Assembly: GCA_018714695.1 (NCBI GenBank)
Contig: DVNB01000087.1
Location: forward strand, 1-64,000
Length of the DNA: 64,000 nt
Direction of reading: 5' to 3'
Source: Candidatus Ornithomonoglobus merdipullorum
GTDB lineage: Bacteria > Bacillota > Clostridia > UBA1381
A program made the position numbers and the translations under genes. A model generated the notes under the pieces. It ran no database searches, had not been told where the DNA came from, and was given only the letters and a program-made list of their open reading frames with translations. This document shows, one piece after another, positions 1 to 9,040 of the stretch (position 1 is its first letter; each line of letters begins with the position of its first letter).

Positions 1-141
1 GAAGTCAAAAATTCCTATCTCGCCCATTGCCGGAATACCGTTGACAAAAAGAAACAGACATATAAGAAAAACTGCTATTATCGATGCTATTGCCGCGATG
101 AAGAATACAACGTGCATAGCCTTTTCCATAAATTTTCTCAT
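1..141 (-). CDS. pstC: Phosphate ABC transporter permease PstC, N-terminal fragment (runs off the window)
   Basis: Only the first 47 codons are present. The peptide starts MRKFMEKAMHVVFFIAAIAS and continues as one long hydrophobic segment (about residues 8-34) followed by NGIPAMGEIG, which is the usual N-terminus of PstC, an inner-membrane permease of the high-affinity phosphate ABC importer. The start ATG at 141 has a GAAGGGA ribosome binding site about ten bases upstream. It follows pstS in the same orientation with a gap of 119 bases, the normal pstS-pstC order, so pstA, pstB and phoU probably lie beyond the left edge. An overlapping 63-codon frame using an ATG nine bases earlier is a shadow. 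Family identity rests on a short stretch plus context. Confidence 0.85.
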   Translation of the reverse strand, partial: MRKFMEKAMHVVFFIAAIASIIAVFLICLFLFVNGIPAMGEIGIFDF

Positions 142-260
142 TTTTGTACATTCCCTTCTGTGCACAGTGGCACAAAACACAAGGCTGAAGATACACCTAT
201 CTATACTTCAGGAATATATTCAGCCTTGCGAACTTTTTCATTTTATACGTGTCTTTTCAA

Positions 261-1163
261 TTACGCGATATCAGCCCAGGTCGTGATAGTGCCTGTGAAG
301 ATATCCTTTACATTCTGCGACGTCAAAGCGTCTGTCGGGTTCTCGCTGTTTACTATAACTGCGATACCGTCGATCGCGATCGCTGTAGCTGTTACCTGTG
401 AAGCCTCAGAATCGCTGAGCTCTCTCGAAGCCATACCGATGTCGCATGTTCCCTCTATAGCTCCGTTTACGCCTGATGTTGAGTCGTTTGTCTGTATTTC
501 GATCTCAGCCGAGGGGTTTACAGCCTGATAAGCTTCCTTAAGCTCTTCCATAAGCGGCGATACCGATGATGAACCTACTACAGTTACTCTGCCTGAAGGA
601 TTTGTGCCTGCAAAAGCGGCAGCCTCAGCGTCTACCGGTATATAATCTCCTGCGCAGATCTCCTGACCTTCCTTGCTCATGATGAAGTTGATGAAATCCT
701 GAGCAACATCCGAAAGACCGTCCTTTGTAACGATGTTGAACGGTCTCGATACCTTGTATGTGCCGTTCTGAACGTTCTCAGCAGTTGCGGCAGCACCGTC
801 TATATCAACAGCCTTAACGCTGTCGTTGAGCGAGCCGAGCGATACGTAACCGATAGCGTATTCATCGCCTGCGACGTTAGTGAGCATTACGTCCGTTCTG
901 TTTGCGATGATGGCTTCCTCTGTTGTAAGATCAGCTGTGTTTCCGTTAGCGTCTTCTTCCTCAATACCGAAGAGCTCTGTGAAAGCGCCTCTTGTACCCG
1001 AACCGTCCTCACGCGAAACTACTGTGATCGCGCTGCTTGAATCGAATGACGATCCCGCGCTCTGTGTGTCACCTGTGTCAGCTGTCTGATCTCCGCCGCA
1101 TGATGCCAGAGCCAGGACTGCAGATAATGATAAAACCGCCAATACTGTGTTTCTTAATTTCAT
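261..1163 (-). CDS. pstS: Phosphate-binding lipoprotein PstS, permuted lobe order
   Basis: This is the extracellular phosphate receptor of the Pst importer, 300 residues. It has a lipoprotein signal ending LASC with lipidated Cys22. The phosphate-loop motif SREDGSGTRGAF lies near residues 50-61, while the motif that normally opens the mature protein, VVGSSSVSPLMEEL, lies near 195-208, and the protein ends at TITTWADIA. In textbook PstS the order is the reverse, so the two halves look circularly permuted; I recall the same arrangement in other Clostridia. The start was placed at 1163 because GGAGAGGAGG-like purines (AAAGAGGAG) sit just upstream; an in-frame extension to 1358 adds 65 residues without signal character and overlaps the promoter. 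pstC follows. Confidence 0.92.
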   Translation of the reverse strand: MKLRNTVLAVLSLSAVLALASCGGDQTADTGDTQSAGSSFDSSSAITVVSREDGSGTRGAFTELFGIEEEDANGNTADLTTEEAIIANRTDVMLTNVAGDEYAIGYVSLGSLNDSVKAVDIDGAAATAENVQNGTYKVSRPFNIVTKDGLSDVAQDFINFIMSKEGQEICAGDYIPVDAEAAAFAGTNPSGRVTVVGSSSVSPLMEELKEAYQAVNPSAEIEIQTNDSTSGVNGAIEGTCDIGMASRELSDSEASQVTATAIAIDGIAVIVNSENPTDALTSQNVKDIFTGTITTWADIA

Positions 1164-1226
1164 GTTATTCTCCTCTTTCCTTGATCTTTGATAAACCAAA
1201 TATTTTTTTCCTTTCGGAACAAGTAT

Positions 1227-1290
1227 ATTATACAAAATCAATAGTAAAAAAGTATTCAAGCTGTTGTAAATAGTTAAATGCTTATGTAAA
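1227..1290 (-). promoter_or_regulatory. Promoter of pstS with possible Pho-type repeats
   Basis: A perfect TATAAT lies at 1227-1232 on the minus strand, about 65 bases before the pstS start. No good -35 box is found 17 bases upstream (ATACTT), which fits an activator-dependent promoter. Further upstream the minus strand reads TTTACA, TTTAAC and TTTACA within 26 bases, resembling PhoP/PhoB-type TTAACA repeats, but their spacing (12 and 8) is not the regular 11 of a classical box. Phosphate control is an inference from the gene. Confidence 0.45.
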
Positions 1291-1436
1291 AAATAAATAA
1301 CGAACATCAGATATATGTAAAGTTTTGTGATAATAATTTCCAAATGTGTGCGCTGCATGCCGAAAGTGGTACAGATATATTATCTCACACCGGGTATTAA
1401 AATATTCCCGGATAAAAGTTCATGATTCGATAATAA

Positions 1437-1503
1437 AATAGCAATATTTTTATATCGAATAGCAATATTTATAGATGATATTATCTTGTTGTTATTGTAT
1501 AAT
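1437..1503 (+). promoter_or_regulatory. Promoter of sugar-uptake operon with two 13-base direct repeats
   Basis: A TATAAT box sits at 1498-1503 with no recognisable -35. Upstream, AATAGCAATATTT occurs exactly twice, at 1437-1449 and 1458-1470, with a 21-base period (two helical turns). Such paired direct repeats before a weak -35 are typical of AraC-type activators, which often control LplABC-like sugar operons. The regulator itself is not in the window. Confidence 0.5.
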
Positions 1504-1587
1504 AGTAATATCTTATATGAGGGTTTTTTAGAGATATTATACAATTGAAGTGTACCGATGGTATGATATCACGGAGAGGAGGCATAA

Positions 1588-2535
1588 ATGAGGAAAAAGA
1601 ATGCAGAGCTTGAGCTGCACCGGAAGTCTCAAAAGGGGCTGGGGTATTACCTGAGGCGGGACTGGCAGCTCTATGTGCTCGTTGCGCTGCCGCTGGCATT
1701 TGCCATCGTATTTTATTATCTTCCGTTTCTGGGGCTTTCGATAGCTTTTCTGGATTATAATACGATCACCGGTTTCGGGGGCGCGGAGTTTATAGGATTC
1801 GACGCTTTCAAGGAGATATTCACGCAGAAGGATTTTTATAAGGTGCTCAGGAACACGCTGGGGCTCAATCTGCTCGACCTTATATGCGGTTTCCCTGCGC
1901 CGATCATCCTTGCCATCTTTTTGAATGAGGTCGGCAATAAGTATTTCAAGAAGATATCGCAGACGATACTGTATCTTCCGCACTTTCTTTCGTGGGTAAT
2001 AATAGCTGGTATATTCTATCAGCTGCTGCAGCCTAACACAGGTATTGTAAACGTGCTGCTTGAAAAAGCGGGGATGTCGGAGATACCGTTTCTCACGGAG
2101 AAATATCACTGGGTCGCAACGTATGTTGTGATAGGCGTATGGCAGAGCATGGGCTGGGGAACAATAATCTATCTTGCCGCTATAACGGGGATAAACGGAG
2201 ACCTTTACGAGGCGGCGACCATTGACGGCGCGGGAAGGTGGCGCAAGATATGGAATGTGACGCTTCCGTGCATAAGGGGAACGATAGTCGTAATGCTAAT
2301 AATGAGTCTGGGAAGGATAGTCGGAATCTCGTTTGAGAGACCGTACACACTGTCAAACACAATGGTAACCGACTTTTCCGATGTTATAAGTACATATGTA
2401 TACCGTGTCGGACTTTCCAACCAGAGATACAATATAGCTACGGCGGTGGGACTTTTCCAGTCTGTTGTGGGATTGATCTTTGTAATAGGCTCGGATAAGT
2501 TTGCGAAAGCCTTGGGCGAAGACGGGATACTGTAA
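1588..2535 (+). CDS. Sugar ABC transporter permease, LplB family
   Basis: This 315-residue inner-membrane permease is one of the two channel subunits of a CUT1-type importer for oligosaccharides. Several hydrophobic segments are visible, starting with VALPLAFAIVFYYLPFLGL near residue 32. The cytoplasmic EAA loop, EAATIDGAGRWRKIWNVTLP, is intact near residue 210 and docks on the ATPase. An AGAGGAGG site lies seven bases before the ATG. The second permease starts 14 bases after the stop and the binding lipoprotein follows, giving the lplB-lplC-lplA order. No ATP-binding gene is nearby, so the system probably shares a general MsmK/UgpC-type ATPase. The exact sugar cannot be read, though the downstream GH26-like gene hints at mannan or a related beta-glycan. 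Confidence 0.9.
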   Translation: MRKKNAELELHRKSQKGLGYYLRRDWQLYVLVALPLAFAIVFYYLPFLGLSIAFLDYNTITGFGGAEFIGFDAFKEIFTQKDFYKVLRNTLGLNLLDLICGFPAPIILAIFLNEVGNKYFKKISQTILYLPHFLSWVIIAGIFYQLLQPNTGIVNVLLEKAGMSEIPFLTEKYHWVATYVVIGVWQSMGWGTIIYLAAITGINGDLYEAATIDGAGRWRKIWNVTLPCIRGTIVVMLIMSLGRIVGISFERPYTLSNTMVTDFSDVISTYVYRVGLSNQRYNIATAVGLFQSVVGLIFVIGSDKFAKALGEDGIL

Positions 2536-2549
2536 GGAGGTTCGGAGAG

Positions 2550-3422
2550 ATGAAAAAACATGTATCTGATATAGTAACGGATGTGCTTATATACTTTTTT
2601 CTCGGACTGCTTACGCTGGTATGTCTGATACCGTTTCTGCATGTGGCGTCGATGAGCATCAGCTCCAATGCGGCGGTAACTACGAATCAGGTGTTCCTGC
2701 TTCCGAAGGGACTGAATTTTGAGGCGTACAAGCAGGTGTTCGGCGACTCGTCTATGATGCACTCGTTATATATAACGGTCATAGTGACGGTGCTTTTCAC
2801 CGCGCTCGGGATGTTTCTGACGATCTGCGGAGCGTACGCGCTGAGCCGCCCGAAGCTGAAGGGGAGGAAGACGCTCAATATAATCTTTGTGGTAACGATG
2901 TATTTCAATGCGGGAATAATCCCGTCATACATACTTATGAGTACATTGAATCTTTTGAACACTATGGCGGTTCTCGTGCTGCCGCTGGCGTTCTCGTGCT
3001 ACAACCTTATAATCCTGCGCAGCTTTATGAACGCGAGCATACCGCCTAGCCTTATCGAGGCGGCGGAGATCGACGGCTGTGATGAGTTTCGCATACTGCT
3101 TTCGGTGGTGCTGCCGCTGTCGGTGCCGGTGCTTGCGACGCTTACGCTTTTCTATGCGGTGGGACGCTGGAATTCGTTCCAGGACGCGCTTTACTACATA
3201 ACCGACAGTGATCTTAAGGTCCTGCAGCAGAAGCTTTATGAGCTGGTAAACAGCGCAAGCTCGCAGGGGCTGTCACAGGAGATATCATCTTCAACGCTGC
3301 AGTCGCCGGAGGTATTGAAGGCGGCATGTATAATGTTTGCGACAATACCGATACTGTGCATTTACCCGTTCGTGCAGAAATATTTTGTAAAGGGTGTAAT
3401 GATAGGCGCGGTAAAGGAATAA
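2550..3422 (+). CDS. Sugar ABC transporter permease, LplC/YtcP family
   Basis: This is the partner permease, 290 residues, with about six membrane segments; the first spans roughly residues 12-33. The EAA loop EAAEIDGCDEFRILLSVVLP near residue 170 is well conserved. The C-terminus PFVQKYFVKGVMIGAVKE is the family signature ending. The start at 2550 follows an AAGGAGG site overlapping the stop codon region of the upstream permease, so the two are translationally linked. It acts with the adjacent permease and the binding lipoprotein at 3519. LplC-type proteins are known only as subunits of CUT1 sugar importers; the ligand is not determined by sequence. Confidence 0.9.
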   Translation: MKKHVSDIVTDVLIYFFLGLLTLVCLIPFLHVASMSISSNAAVTTNQVFLLPKGLNFEAYKQVFGDSSMMHSLYITVIVTVLFTALGMFLTICGAYALSRPKLKGRKTLNIIFVVTMYFNAGIIPSYILMSTLNLLNTMAVLVLPLAFSCYNLIILRSFMNASIPPSLIEAAEIDGCDEFRILLSVVLPLSVPVLATLTLFYAVGRWNSFQDALYYITDSDLKVLQQKLYELVNSASSQGLSQEISSSTLQSPEVLKAACIMFATIPILCIYPFVQKYFVKGVMIGAVKE

Positions 3423-3518
3423 ATTCGGCACAGTGTATAATGGAGAATGGACGATGTAGAATGAAACGGGCGGCATGGCTGCCCGCGGATAATATTTATT
3501 TAATAAGGAGAGAAAAAG

Positions 3519-5099
3519 ATGAAACTTAGAAGAATCATAGGCGGTATCGCCGCGGCGGCGATAACAGTGCCAATGCTTGCGGCTTGCGGCGGACAAACGT
3601 CGAATGCAGAGCTCACGCAGGACTCGGAGGGGAACTATGTATACAGTGAGCAGGTCGAGCTCAAGATCCCGGTATACGACAGGGGTACACAGGGACAGGC
3701 TCCCGTTGACGACAATTACTGGACGAATTACATACAGGAAAATTTCGGTAATAAGCACAATATCAAGGTGACCTTCGTCCCGATAACGAGAAATGACGAT
3801 GTGGCGGTGTTCAACCGTCTGCTTGCGGCGGGCGAGGAGCCGGATATAATCTTCTCGTACGATTATCCGGTAGCGATGGAGTTCTATTCAAAGGGCGCGC
3901 TGCAGGAGATAAATGAGGAGGATTTCAAGAAATACGCTCCGACCTATTATGAATACACGGCGGACACTCAGAAATACGGAAGGCTTGAAGACAAGATGTA
4001 CTTCTTTGCCGCAACAAGACCGGATTTTGACAGTTATGTCACGCTCGTAAGAACCGATTGGCTTGAGCAGTGCGGACTTGACATGCCGAAGAACAGACAG
4101 GAGTATTATGAGATGCTCAAGGCATTCAAGGAAAACCAATGCGGAGGAGCGGATACTATTCCTGCGACAAAGGTGCTTGGAAACGCATACTATGCAAACT
4201 ATGATTTCAGATCATATCCTATGGATGAGCGTGAAAAGGCGCTATATTCCGATATATCGGTAGCCTCGCTCACCTATGAGGCAACGAAGGAGCAGCTTAA
4301 GTGGGATAACCAGCTTTATAATGAAGGACTTGTAAGCCCGAACTTCTATCTTGACACAGATGAGTCACAGGCGCTTGCAGATTTCACATCGGGCAAGGCG
4401 GGCGTATTCAGTGGATACCTTCCGAATCAGCTTCTGTTCCAGACGCTTCAGGAGAACTGTCCGGAGGCGAAGGTGGACGTGCTTGAGGCGTATGATCCGC
4501 CGACACCGGGAAGAAAGTATTGGAGCTTTGGTATGCTTTCAGGAATAAGCGCGCGCTGCGAGCATCCTGAGGCTGTAATGATGTATCTTGAATGGATGGT
4601 GCAGGAGGAGAATCTGTTCGCACTTCAGAACGGCGTTGAGGGAAAAACCTATAATATGCAGGACGGAGTACCGATGCTCGTTACGGATTATGCGGGTGAG
4701 GAACGTCTCATGAACGGAACGAATAAGGATCTCTGGTGCGTTGTTACCGAAGGTGTGGACTACGGCTCTGTAGAGGCGGATAAGCAGGTGCAGAAGCATA
4801 CATATGTGCCCGAGGGCTATGAGTACCTCATAGATGAGATCTACACAAAGGCGGAAGCGAATAAACCTGTATTGTATGAAGACACACTGTTTACAACACA
4901 GATAACCTCGCTTTCAACTTACAAGGCGGATCTGCTCGAAAAGTGGAAGACATACTTTACCGATCTTGTTACGTGTGATCCGAGCGAATTCGATGCAAAG
5001 TATGAGCAGTATTGCACCGAATACTTGAATGCCGGCTATCAGGCTATACTTGACGAAAAGGCTGCGGCGTTCGACGCAGTTCAGTATCTTAAGGACTGA
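3519..5099 (+). CDS. Extracellular sugar-binding lipoprotein (LplA-type)
   Basis: This 526-residue protein has a lipoprotein signal ending LAAC with lipidated Cys23, then a large two-lobed solute-binding fold: DDVAVFNRLLAAGEEPDII (about 88-107), the FTSGKAGVFSG strand-turn near residue 290, and WSFGMLSGISARCEHPEAV near 330. The length, about 100 residues more than maltose-binding types, matches the LplA/YtcQ subgroup. It would deliver an oligosaccharide to the two upstream permeases. The start has an AAGGAGAG site. It is separated from the permease gene by 96 bases without an obvious terminator, so one transcript is likely. The ligand is unknown. Confidence 0.88.
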   Translation: MKLRRIIGGIAAAAITVPMLAACGGQTSNAELTQDSEGNYVYSEQVELKIPVYDRGTQGQAPVDDNYWTNYIQENFGNKHNIKVTFVPITRNDDVAVFNRLLAAGEEPDIIFSYDYPVAMEFYSKGALQEINEEDFKKYAPTYYEYTADTQKYGRLEDKMYFFAATRPDFDSYVTLVRTDWLEQCGLDMPKNRQEYYEMLKAFKENQCGGADTIPATKVLGNAYYANYDFRSYPMDEREKALYSDISVASLTYEATKEQLKWDNQLYNEGLVSPNFYLDTDESQALADFTSGKAGVFSGYLPNQLLFQTLQENCPEAKVDVLEAYDPPTPGRKYWSFGMLSGISARCEHPEAVMMYLEWMVQEENLFALQNGVEGKTYNMQDGVPMLVTDYAGEERLMNGTNKDLWCVVTEGVDYGSVEADKQVQKHTYVPEGYEYLIDEIYTKAEANKPVLYEDTLFTTQITSLSTYKADLLEKWKTYFTDLVTCDPSEFDAKYEQYCTEYLNAGYQAILDEKAAAFDAVQYLKD

Positions 5100-5175
5100 T
5101 ATACTTTGAGCGGATCGGGTGAACTGCCCGGTCCGTTCGTAATATTCAGAGAATACAAAGGAAGGGAGAATAAAT

Positions 5176-7002
5176 ATGCGAAAATTATACACTGCCGCTG
5201 CCGCTGTATTTGCGGCAGTGCTGCTGGTCTCATGTGATACACAGGTGGGAGAGAATGAGACGGCGGCTGAGATATATTATACGGATATAAAAGCATCGAT
5301 AGACGGAGCGGCGATACCGGTGGTCGAGATAAACGGAAAGGCAGCGATAAAGCTTCAGGATATGACCGGGTACGGGTTCGTGCTTTCCGAAAGCGCATAT
5401 AACGGAAGAGTCGATCTGACTACGGATTACATGGCTGACGGCGTTGCGGGAAAGGATGCGGATCCGCGTCATCCGGGAGAAAAGCTGTGCGACTGTGTGA
5501 ATACGGATGTAAAGGTATATATAAATAATGTTCAAATAGATTCGTACTATGACGGAGTAAACACATATGTCTGCATAGAAGATCTGTGTGAGATGACAGA
5601 TCCTTATAATGCAGAGTTCGGCTACAGTGACTACAATTTCAACTGCACATATGTAAGCGGGGAAAACAGATATTACATAAATGCATTCAGGTTCCCCGAT
5701 CTTGACACGGACAGGATACTTGCGGAGCGTGAGGCGCTTCTTTGCAATAAGGAGTTTGAGCTTTATACCGAGGGTTCGAATGATGATGCCGTGTATTACG
5801 GAGCAAAGGCGGAGCCGCGTGCGGGAGTGCTTGCAGGGATAGTCGGCGATGGGAACGGCAACGAAAGACTGGGCAGGGATCGGATATTCGATCATGATTT
5901 CGGCTGCTATTCCGATTATATGGAGTTTGATCTGAGGCAGACCGACTTAAAACGTCCTCTCAAGGACGATATTGAGAACTACAACTGCGTTTTGTGTATA
6001 CCGTGGAATACGAGTGACGTAACTCAGGTGTACGAGAGTGACGACTATATGCGTGAGATGCTTGACACAGTGTCCGGGTACGGCAAGCCGGTCATCGTGA
6101 GGTTTGCCGCCGAGATGAACGTGAGCAGTCTCGGCAATTCGCCGGCGGCATATGTAAAGGCGTTCCGCCATGTCGCGGATCTTATACACAATGAGTATCC
6201 GGATATAGCTGTCATGTGGTCGGTAAACGACTGCGGAGCGCTGAATAAGCCGATGGAGCTGTATTATCCGGGTGATGAATATGTGGACTGGATAGGCATA
6301 TCGGGATTTTTAAAGCGTGATTTCATGGCTGATCCGAATTCCGGAAGAAACGCGGGTCTGTTTTTCAATGTGGGCGATTTTGCTTGGGGACAAAACATGC
6401 TGAGTCAGGTAATGGATTTTATGGAGAAGAACGGCATAGAAAAGCCGGTTGCGGTGAGCGAAGGCGGAGTGGTAACAACGATGCCGTACGATAACGGTGA
6501 TATATCCGAGTGGGCGGAGCCGAGGCTGCGCAGCATGTATTGGTATATACCGATGAAGTATCCGCAGGTGAAGCTCATAACGTATTTTAACTGCAGCATG
6601 CCGCTTGAGGCGTGCGGATATGATCTTTACGAGAAACCGTCATACTGCTCGATAATGGATGACGCGTTCGAGAACGGACCGTATCTGATGGAATATCCGT
6701 CAGAGCCCGCGTACACATTCGTAAAGGCGGACGGATACACTGTAAACGGCGATACATTGCCTCTTTATACGTATTCGTATATCCCGGAGGAGGAAACCGA
6801 AAGCGTAACATATATGCTTGACGGAACAACGGTATCTACACAGCTCGAGATACCGTACGATTATGATCTTGATCTTACAGGGATCACGGACGGAGCACAT
6901 AGGCTTTCGGTAGTGGTAAGGGGCAAGGAAGGCACTGCCGATGAATACACATACACTGTAACAAAAAGCGGCGGCGGCACAAATGTGGCAAGGCTCCGAT
7001 AA
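5176..7002 (+). CDS. Lipoprotein with stalk-like domain and GH26-like (beta-mannanase) domain
   Basis: The 608-residue protein has a lipoprotein signal with Cys20. Residues about 35-190 resemble the copper-amine-oxidase N-terminal-like 'stalk' repeats (VYINNVQI...YVCIEDLCEM). A TIM-barrel region follows at about 215-510. PVIVRFAAEMN places an acid/base glutamate at Glu313 and KPVAVSEGG a nucleophile glutamate at Glu429, with YPGDEYVDWIGISG between them; this order and spacing match glycoside hydrolase family 26 (beta-mannanases and relatives). The C-terminal 90 residues look like an Ig-like module (STQLEIPYDYDLDLTGITDGAHRLSVVV). It is 76 bases behind the binding lipoprotein, so it probably trims the polysaccharide whose fragments the transporter imports. 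Substrate specificity within GH26 (mannan, xylan, mixed glucan) is open. Confidence 0.78.
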   Translation: MRKLYTAAAAVFAAVLLVSCDTQVGENETAAEIYYTDIKASIDGAAIPVVEINGKAAIKLQDMTGYGFVLSESAYNGRVDLTTDYMADGVAGKDADPRHPGEKLCDCVNTDVKVYINNVQIDSYYDGVNTYVCIEDLCEMTDPYNAEFGYSDYNFNCTYVSGENRYYINAFRFPDLDTDRILAEREALLCNKEFELYTEGSNDDAVYYGAKAEPRAGVLAGIVGDGNGNERLGRDRIFDHDFGCYSDYMEFDLRQTDLKRPLKDDIENYNCVLCIPWNTSDVTQVYESDDYMREMLDTVSGYGKPVIVRFAAEMNVSSLGNSPAAYVKAFRHVADLIHNEYPDIAVMWSVNDCGALNKPMELYYPGDEYVDWIGISGFLKRDFMADPNSGRNAGLFFNVGDFAWGQNMLSQVMDFMEKNGIEKPVAVSEGGVVTTMPYDNGDISEWAEPRLRSMYWYIPMKYPQVKLITYFNCSMPLEACGYDLYEKPSYCSIMDDAFENGPYLMEYPSEPAYTFVKADGYTVNGDTLPLYTYSYIPEEETESVTYMLDGTTVSTQLEIPYDYDLDLTGITDGAHRLSVVVRGKEGTADEYTYTVTKSGGGTNVARLR

Positions 7003-7081
7003 GACCGCTTATATTTTCTACAATATGAATGTAAAAAAATGCACTGTTTTTGTGAAAATCTCTGTTTTTTGTCGTAACGGC

Positions 7082-7110
7082 TTTTCAAATCGTCTGTTTG
7101 GGTATATAAT
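7082..7110 (+). promoter_or_regulatory. Promoter of typA
   Basis: TATAAT at 7105-7110 with a weak -35 (TTTTCA, 7082-7087) at 17 bases, ending 35 bases before the typA start. Confidence 0.5.
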
Positions 7111-7145
7111 ATGTACGATTACGCAAAGAGTGAAAGGACAGTACG

Positions 7146-8975
7146 ATGATAAAGAGAGAAAATATACGAAATATTGCTATTATCGCTCACGTTGACCACG
7201 GCAAGACGACTCTGGTGGACGCTATGCTTGCGCAGAGCGGTACATTCAGAGAAAATGAGGTAGTTGACGAGCGCGTTATGGATTCGAACGATCTGGAGCG
7301 CGAGAGGGGAATAACCATACTAGCAAAGAACACGTCGCTCTATTATAACGGCGTGAAGATAAATATAATTGATACGCCGGGGCATGCTGATTTCGGAGGC
7401 GAGGTTGAGCGCGGACTTGAAATGGTGGACGGTGTGCTGCTGCTCGTAGACGCATTCGAGGGATGTATGCCGCAGACAAGATTTGTGCTTTCGAAGGCGC
7501 TGGCACTGGATCTCAGACCTATTATCGTCGTTAATAAGGTCGACAGACCGAATGCAAGACCGTATGAGGTAGTTGATGAGGTGCTAGAGCTGTTTATCGA
7601 TCTCGGCGCAAGTGAGGAGCAGCTCGATACGCCGGTGATTTTCGCATCCGGACGTGACGGCTGGGCGACTGCCGAATACAGTCCCGAGAAGCAGGCTGAC
7701 GATCTGCGAGAGCTGTTTGAGCTTATCGTAAGAGAGATACCGTGTCCGGAAGGCGAGGAGGACGGCCCGTTCCAGATGCTTGTTTCGAATATCGATTACG
7801 ACGATTACACCGGAAGGATCGCGGTGGGTAAAATACAGCGCGGATCAATAAAAACGGGTATGCCTCTCGCTATATGCCGCGCCGACGGCAAGATCGGACG
7901 CGCAAAGGCTACAAAGCTTTATACGTTTGAAGGACTTATGAAATCCCCGGCTGAGGAGGTAGGCACCGGTGACGTTGTAGCTATCTCGGGTATTGCCGAT
8001 ATAAACATAGGCGAGACGGTGTGTGACAGCTCAGAGCCGGATCCGCTTCCGTTTGTAAAGATAGACGATCCGGTGCTTTCGATGACGTTCAGCGTAAACG
8101 ACAGCCCGTTTGCGGGACAGGACGGAAAGTTCGTCACCTCGCGTCAGCTGCGCGACAGGCTGTATAAGGAGCTTGATTCGAATGTGAGTCTGCGAGTAGA
8201 GGATACCGATACGACAGAGGCGTTCAAGGTATCTGGAAGGGGCGAGCTGCACCTTTCGGTACTTATAGAGAATATGCGAAGAGAAGGCTATGAGTTCCAG
8301 GTGTCGAATCCTGTTGTTATATACAAGGAGATAGACGGCGAGAAGTGCGAGCCGATCGAGCGTCTCACGGTGGACATACCGGAGGAATATACCGGCGCGG
8401 TAATGGATCAGGTGATAAACCGTATGGGAAATATGACGAATATGACGCCGACCGCGCAGAATTATACGAGACTCGAGTTCCTTATCCCGTCAAGAGGTCT
8501 TATAGGTTTCAGAAGCGAGATCCTGACGGCTACAAAGGGAACGGCTATAGTAAACAGTATTCTTGAGGGCTACGAGCCGTACAAGGGTGAATTCAACACG
8601 CGAAACCGCGGCGCGGTAATCGCGTGGGAGGGCGGCGAGACGATCACCTATGGTCTGTATAACGCGCAGGACCGCGGAACGCTGTTTGTCGGCCCCGGAG
8701 TTAAGGTATATGAGGGAATGATAGTCGGCGAATGTGCGAGGAACGAGGATATAACTATAAATGTATGTAAGAAAAAGCATGCTACAAACACAAGGGCATC
8801 GGGCTCGGACGAGGCGTTAAAGCTTGTTCCGCCGAAGGATATGAGCCTTGAGCAGTGTCTCGATTTCATTGCGGATGACGAGCTTCTTGAAGTGACGCCG
8901 CATCATCTGAGGATGAGAAAGAGGATACTAAAGACCGATCTCCGTGCAAAGGAAGCCGCAAGAAAGAAGAAATGA
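7146..8975 (+). CDS. typA: Translational GTPase TypA/BipA
   Basis: TypA is a ribosome-binding GTPase of the EF-G family that assists large-subunit assembly and growth under stress. The protein is 609 residues, the family's normal length. G1 is HVDHGKTT at residues 15-22, G2 lies in RERGITI, G3 is DTPGH, G4 is NKVD, and SRGLIGFRSE in the C-terminal domain is the TypA signature loop. The C-terminus ends in a lysine/arginine-rich tail. The start ATG has an AAAGGA site seven bases upstream. It is a single-gene unit: promoter before, three stacked hairpins after, converging on feoB. Confidence 0.97.
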   Translation: MIKRENIRNIAIIAHVDHGKTTLVDAMLAQSGTFRENEVVDERVMDSNDLERERGITILAKNTSLYYNGVKINIIDTPGHADFGGEVERGLEMVDGVLLLVDAFEGCMPQTRFVLSKALALDLRPIIVVNKVDRPNARPYEVVDEVLELFIDLGASEEQLDTPVIFASGRDGWATAEYSPEKQADDLRELFELIVREIPCPEGEEDGPFQMLVSNIDYDDYTGRIAVGKIQRGSIKTGMPLAICRADGKIGRAKATKLYTFEGLMKSPAEEVGTGDVVAISGIADINIGETVCDSSEPDPLPFVKIDDPVLSMTFSVNDSPFAGQDGKFVTSRQLRDRLYKELDSNVSLRVEDTDTTEAFKVSGRGELHLSVLIENMRREGYEFQVSNPVVIYKEIDGEKCEPIERLTVDIPEEYTGAVMDQVINRMGNMTNMTPTAQNYTRLEFLIPSRGLIGFRSEILTATKGTAIVNSILEGYEPYKGEFNTRNRGAVIAWEGGETITYGLYNAQDRGTLFVGPGVKVYEGMIVGECARNEDITINVCKKKHATNTRASGSDEALKLVPPKDMSLEQCLDFIADDELLEVTPHHLRMRKRILKTDLRAKEAARKKK

Positions 8976-8980
8976 CAATA

Positions 8981-9025
8981 AAAGCATCGCAGTGCAAACG
9001 TAGTTTGCGCCGCGATGCTTTTTTT
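8981..9025 (+). terminator. Terminator of typA
   Basis: A two-part hairpin (AAAGCATCGC with GCGATGCTTT, and an inner GCAAAC/GTTTGC) is followed by seven Ts, six bases after the typA stop. Confidence 0.9.
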
Positions 9026-9040
9026 GATATTATCGCATTA

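Larger units (their letters stand above)
1164..1587. other. Divergent intergenic region between pstS and the sugar-uptake operon
   Basis: This 424-base AT-rich stretch holds no convincing gene. It carries the minus-strand promoter of pstS near 1227-1232, T/A-rich repeats upstream of it that could be Pho-type boxes, and on the plus strand two 13-base direct repeats plus a TATAAT box for the permease operon. Confidence 0.8.

Noticed and set aside
5..196. 63-codon frame on the minus strand over the pstC start
   Set aside because: It is an alternative frame; the hydrophobic PstC N-terminus with a proper ribosome site explains the region.
1164..1358. 65-residue N-terminal extension of PstS
   Set aside because: The downstream ATG has a ribosome site and a lipoprotein signal; the extension covers the promoter.
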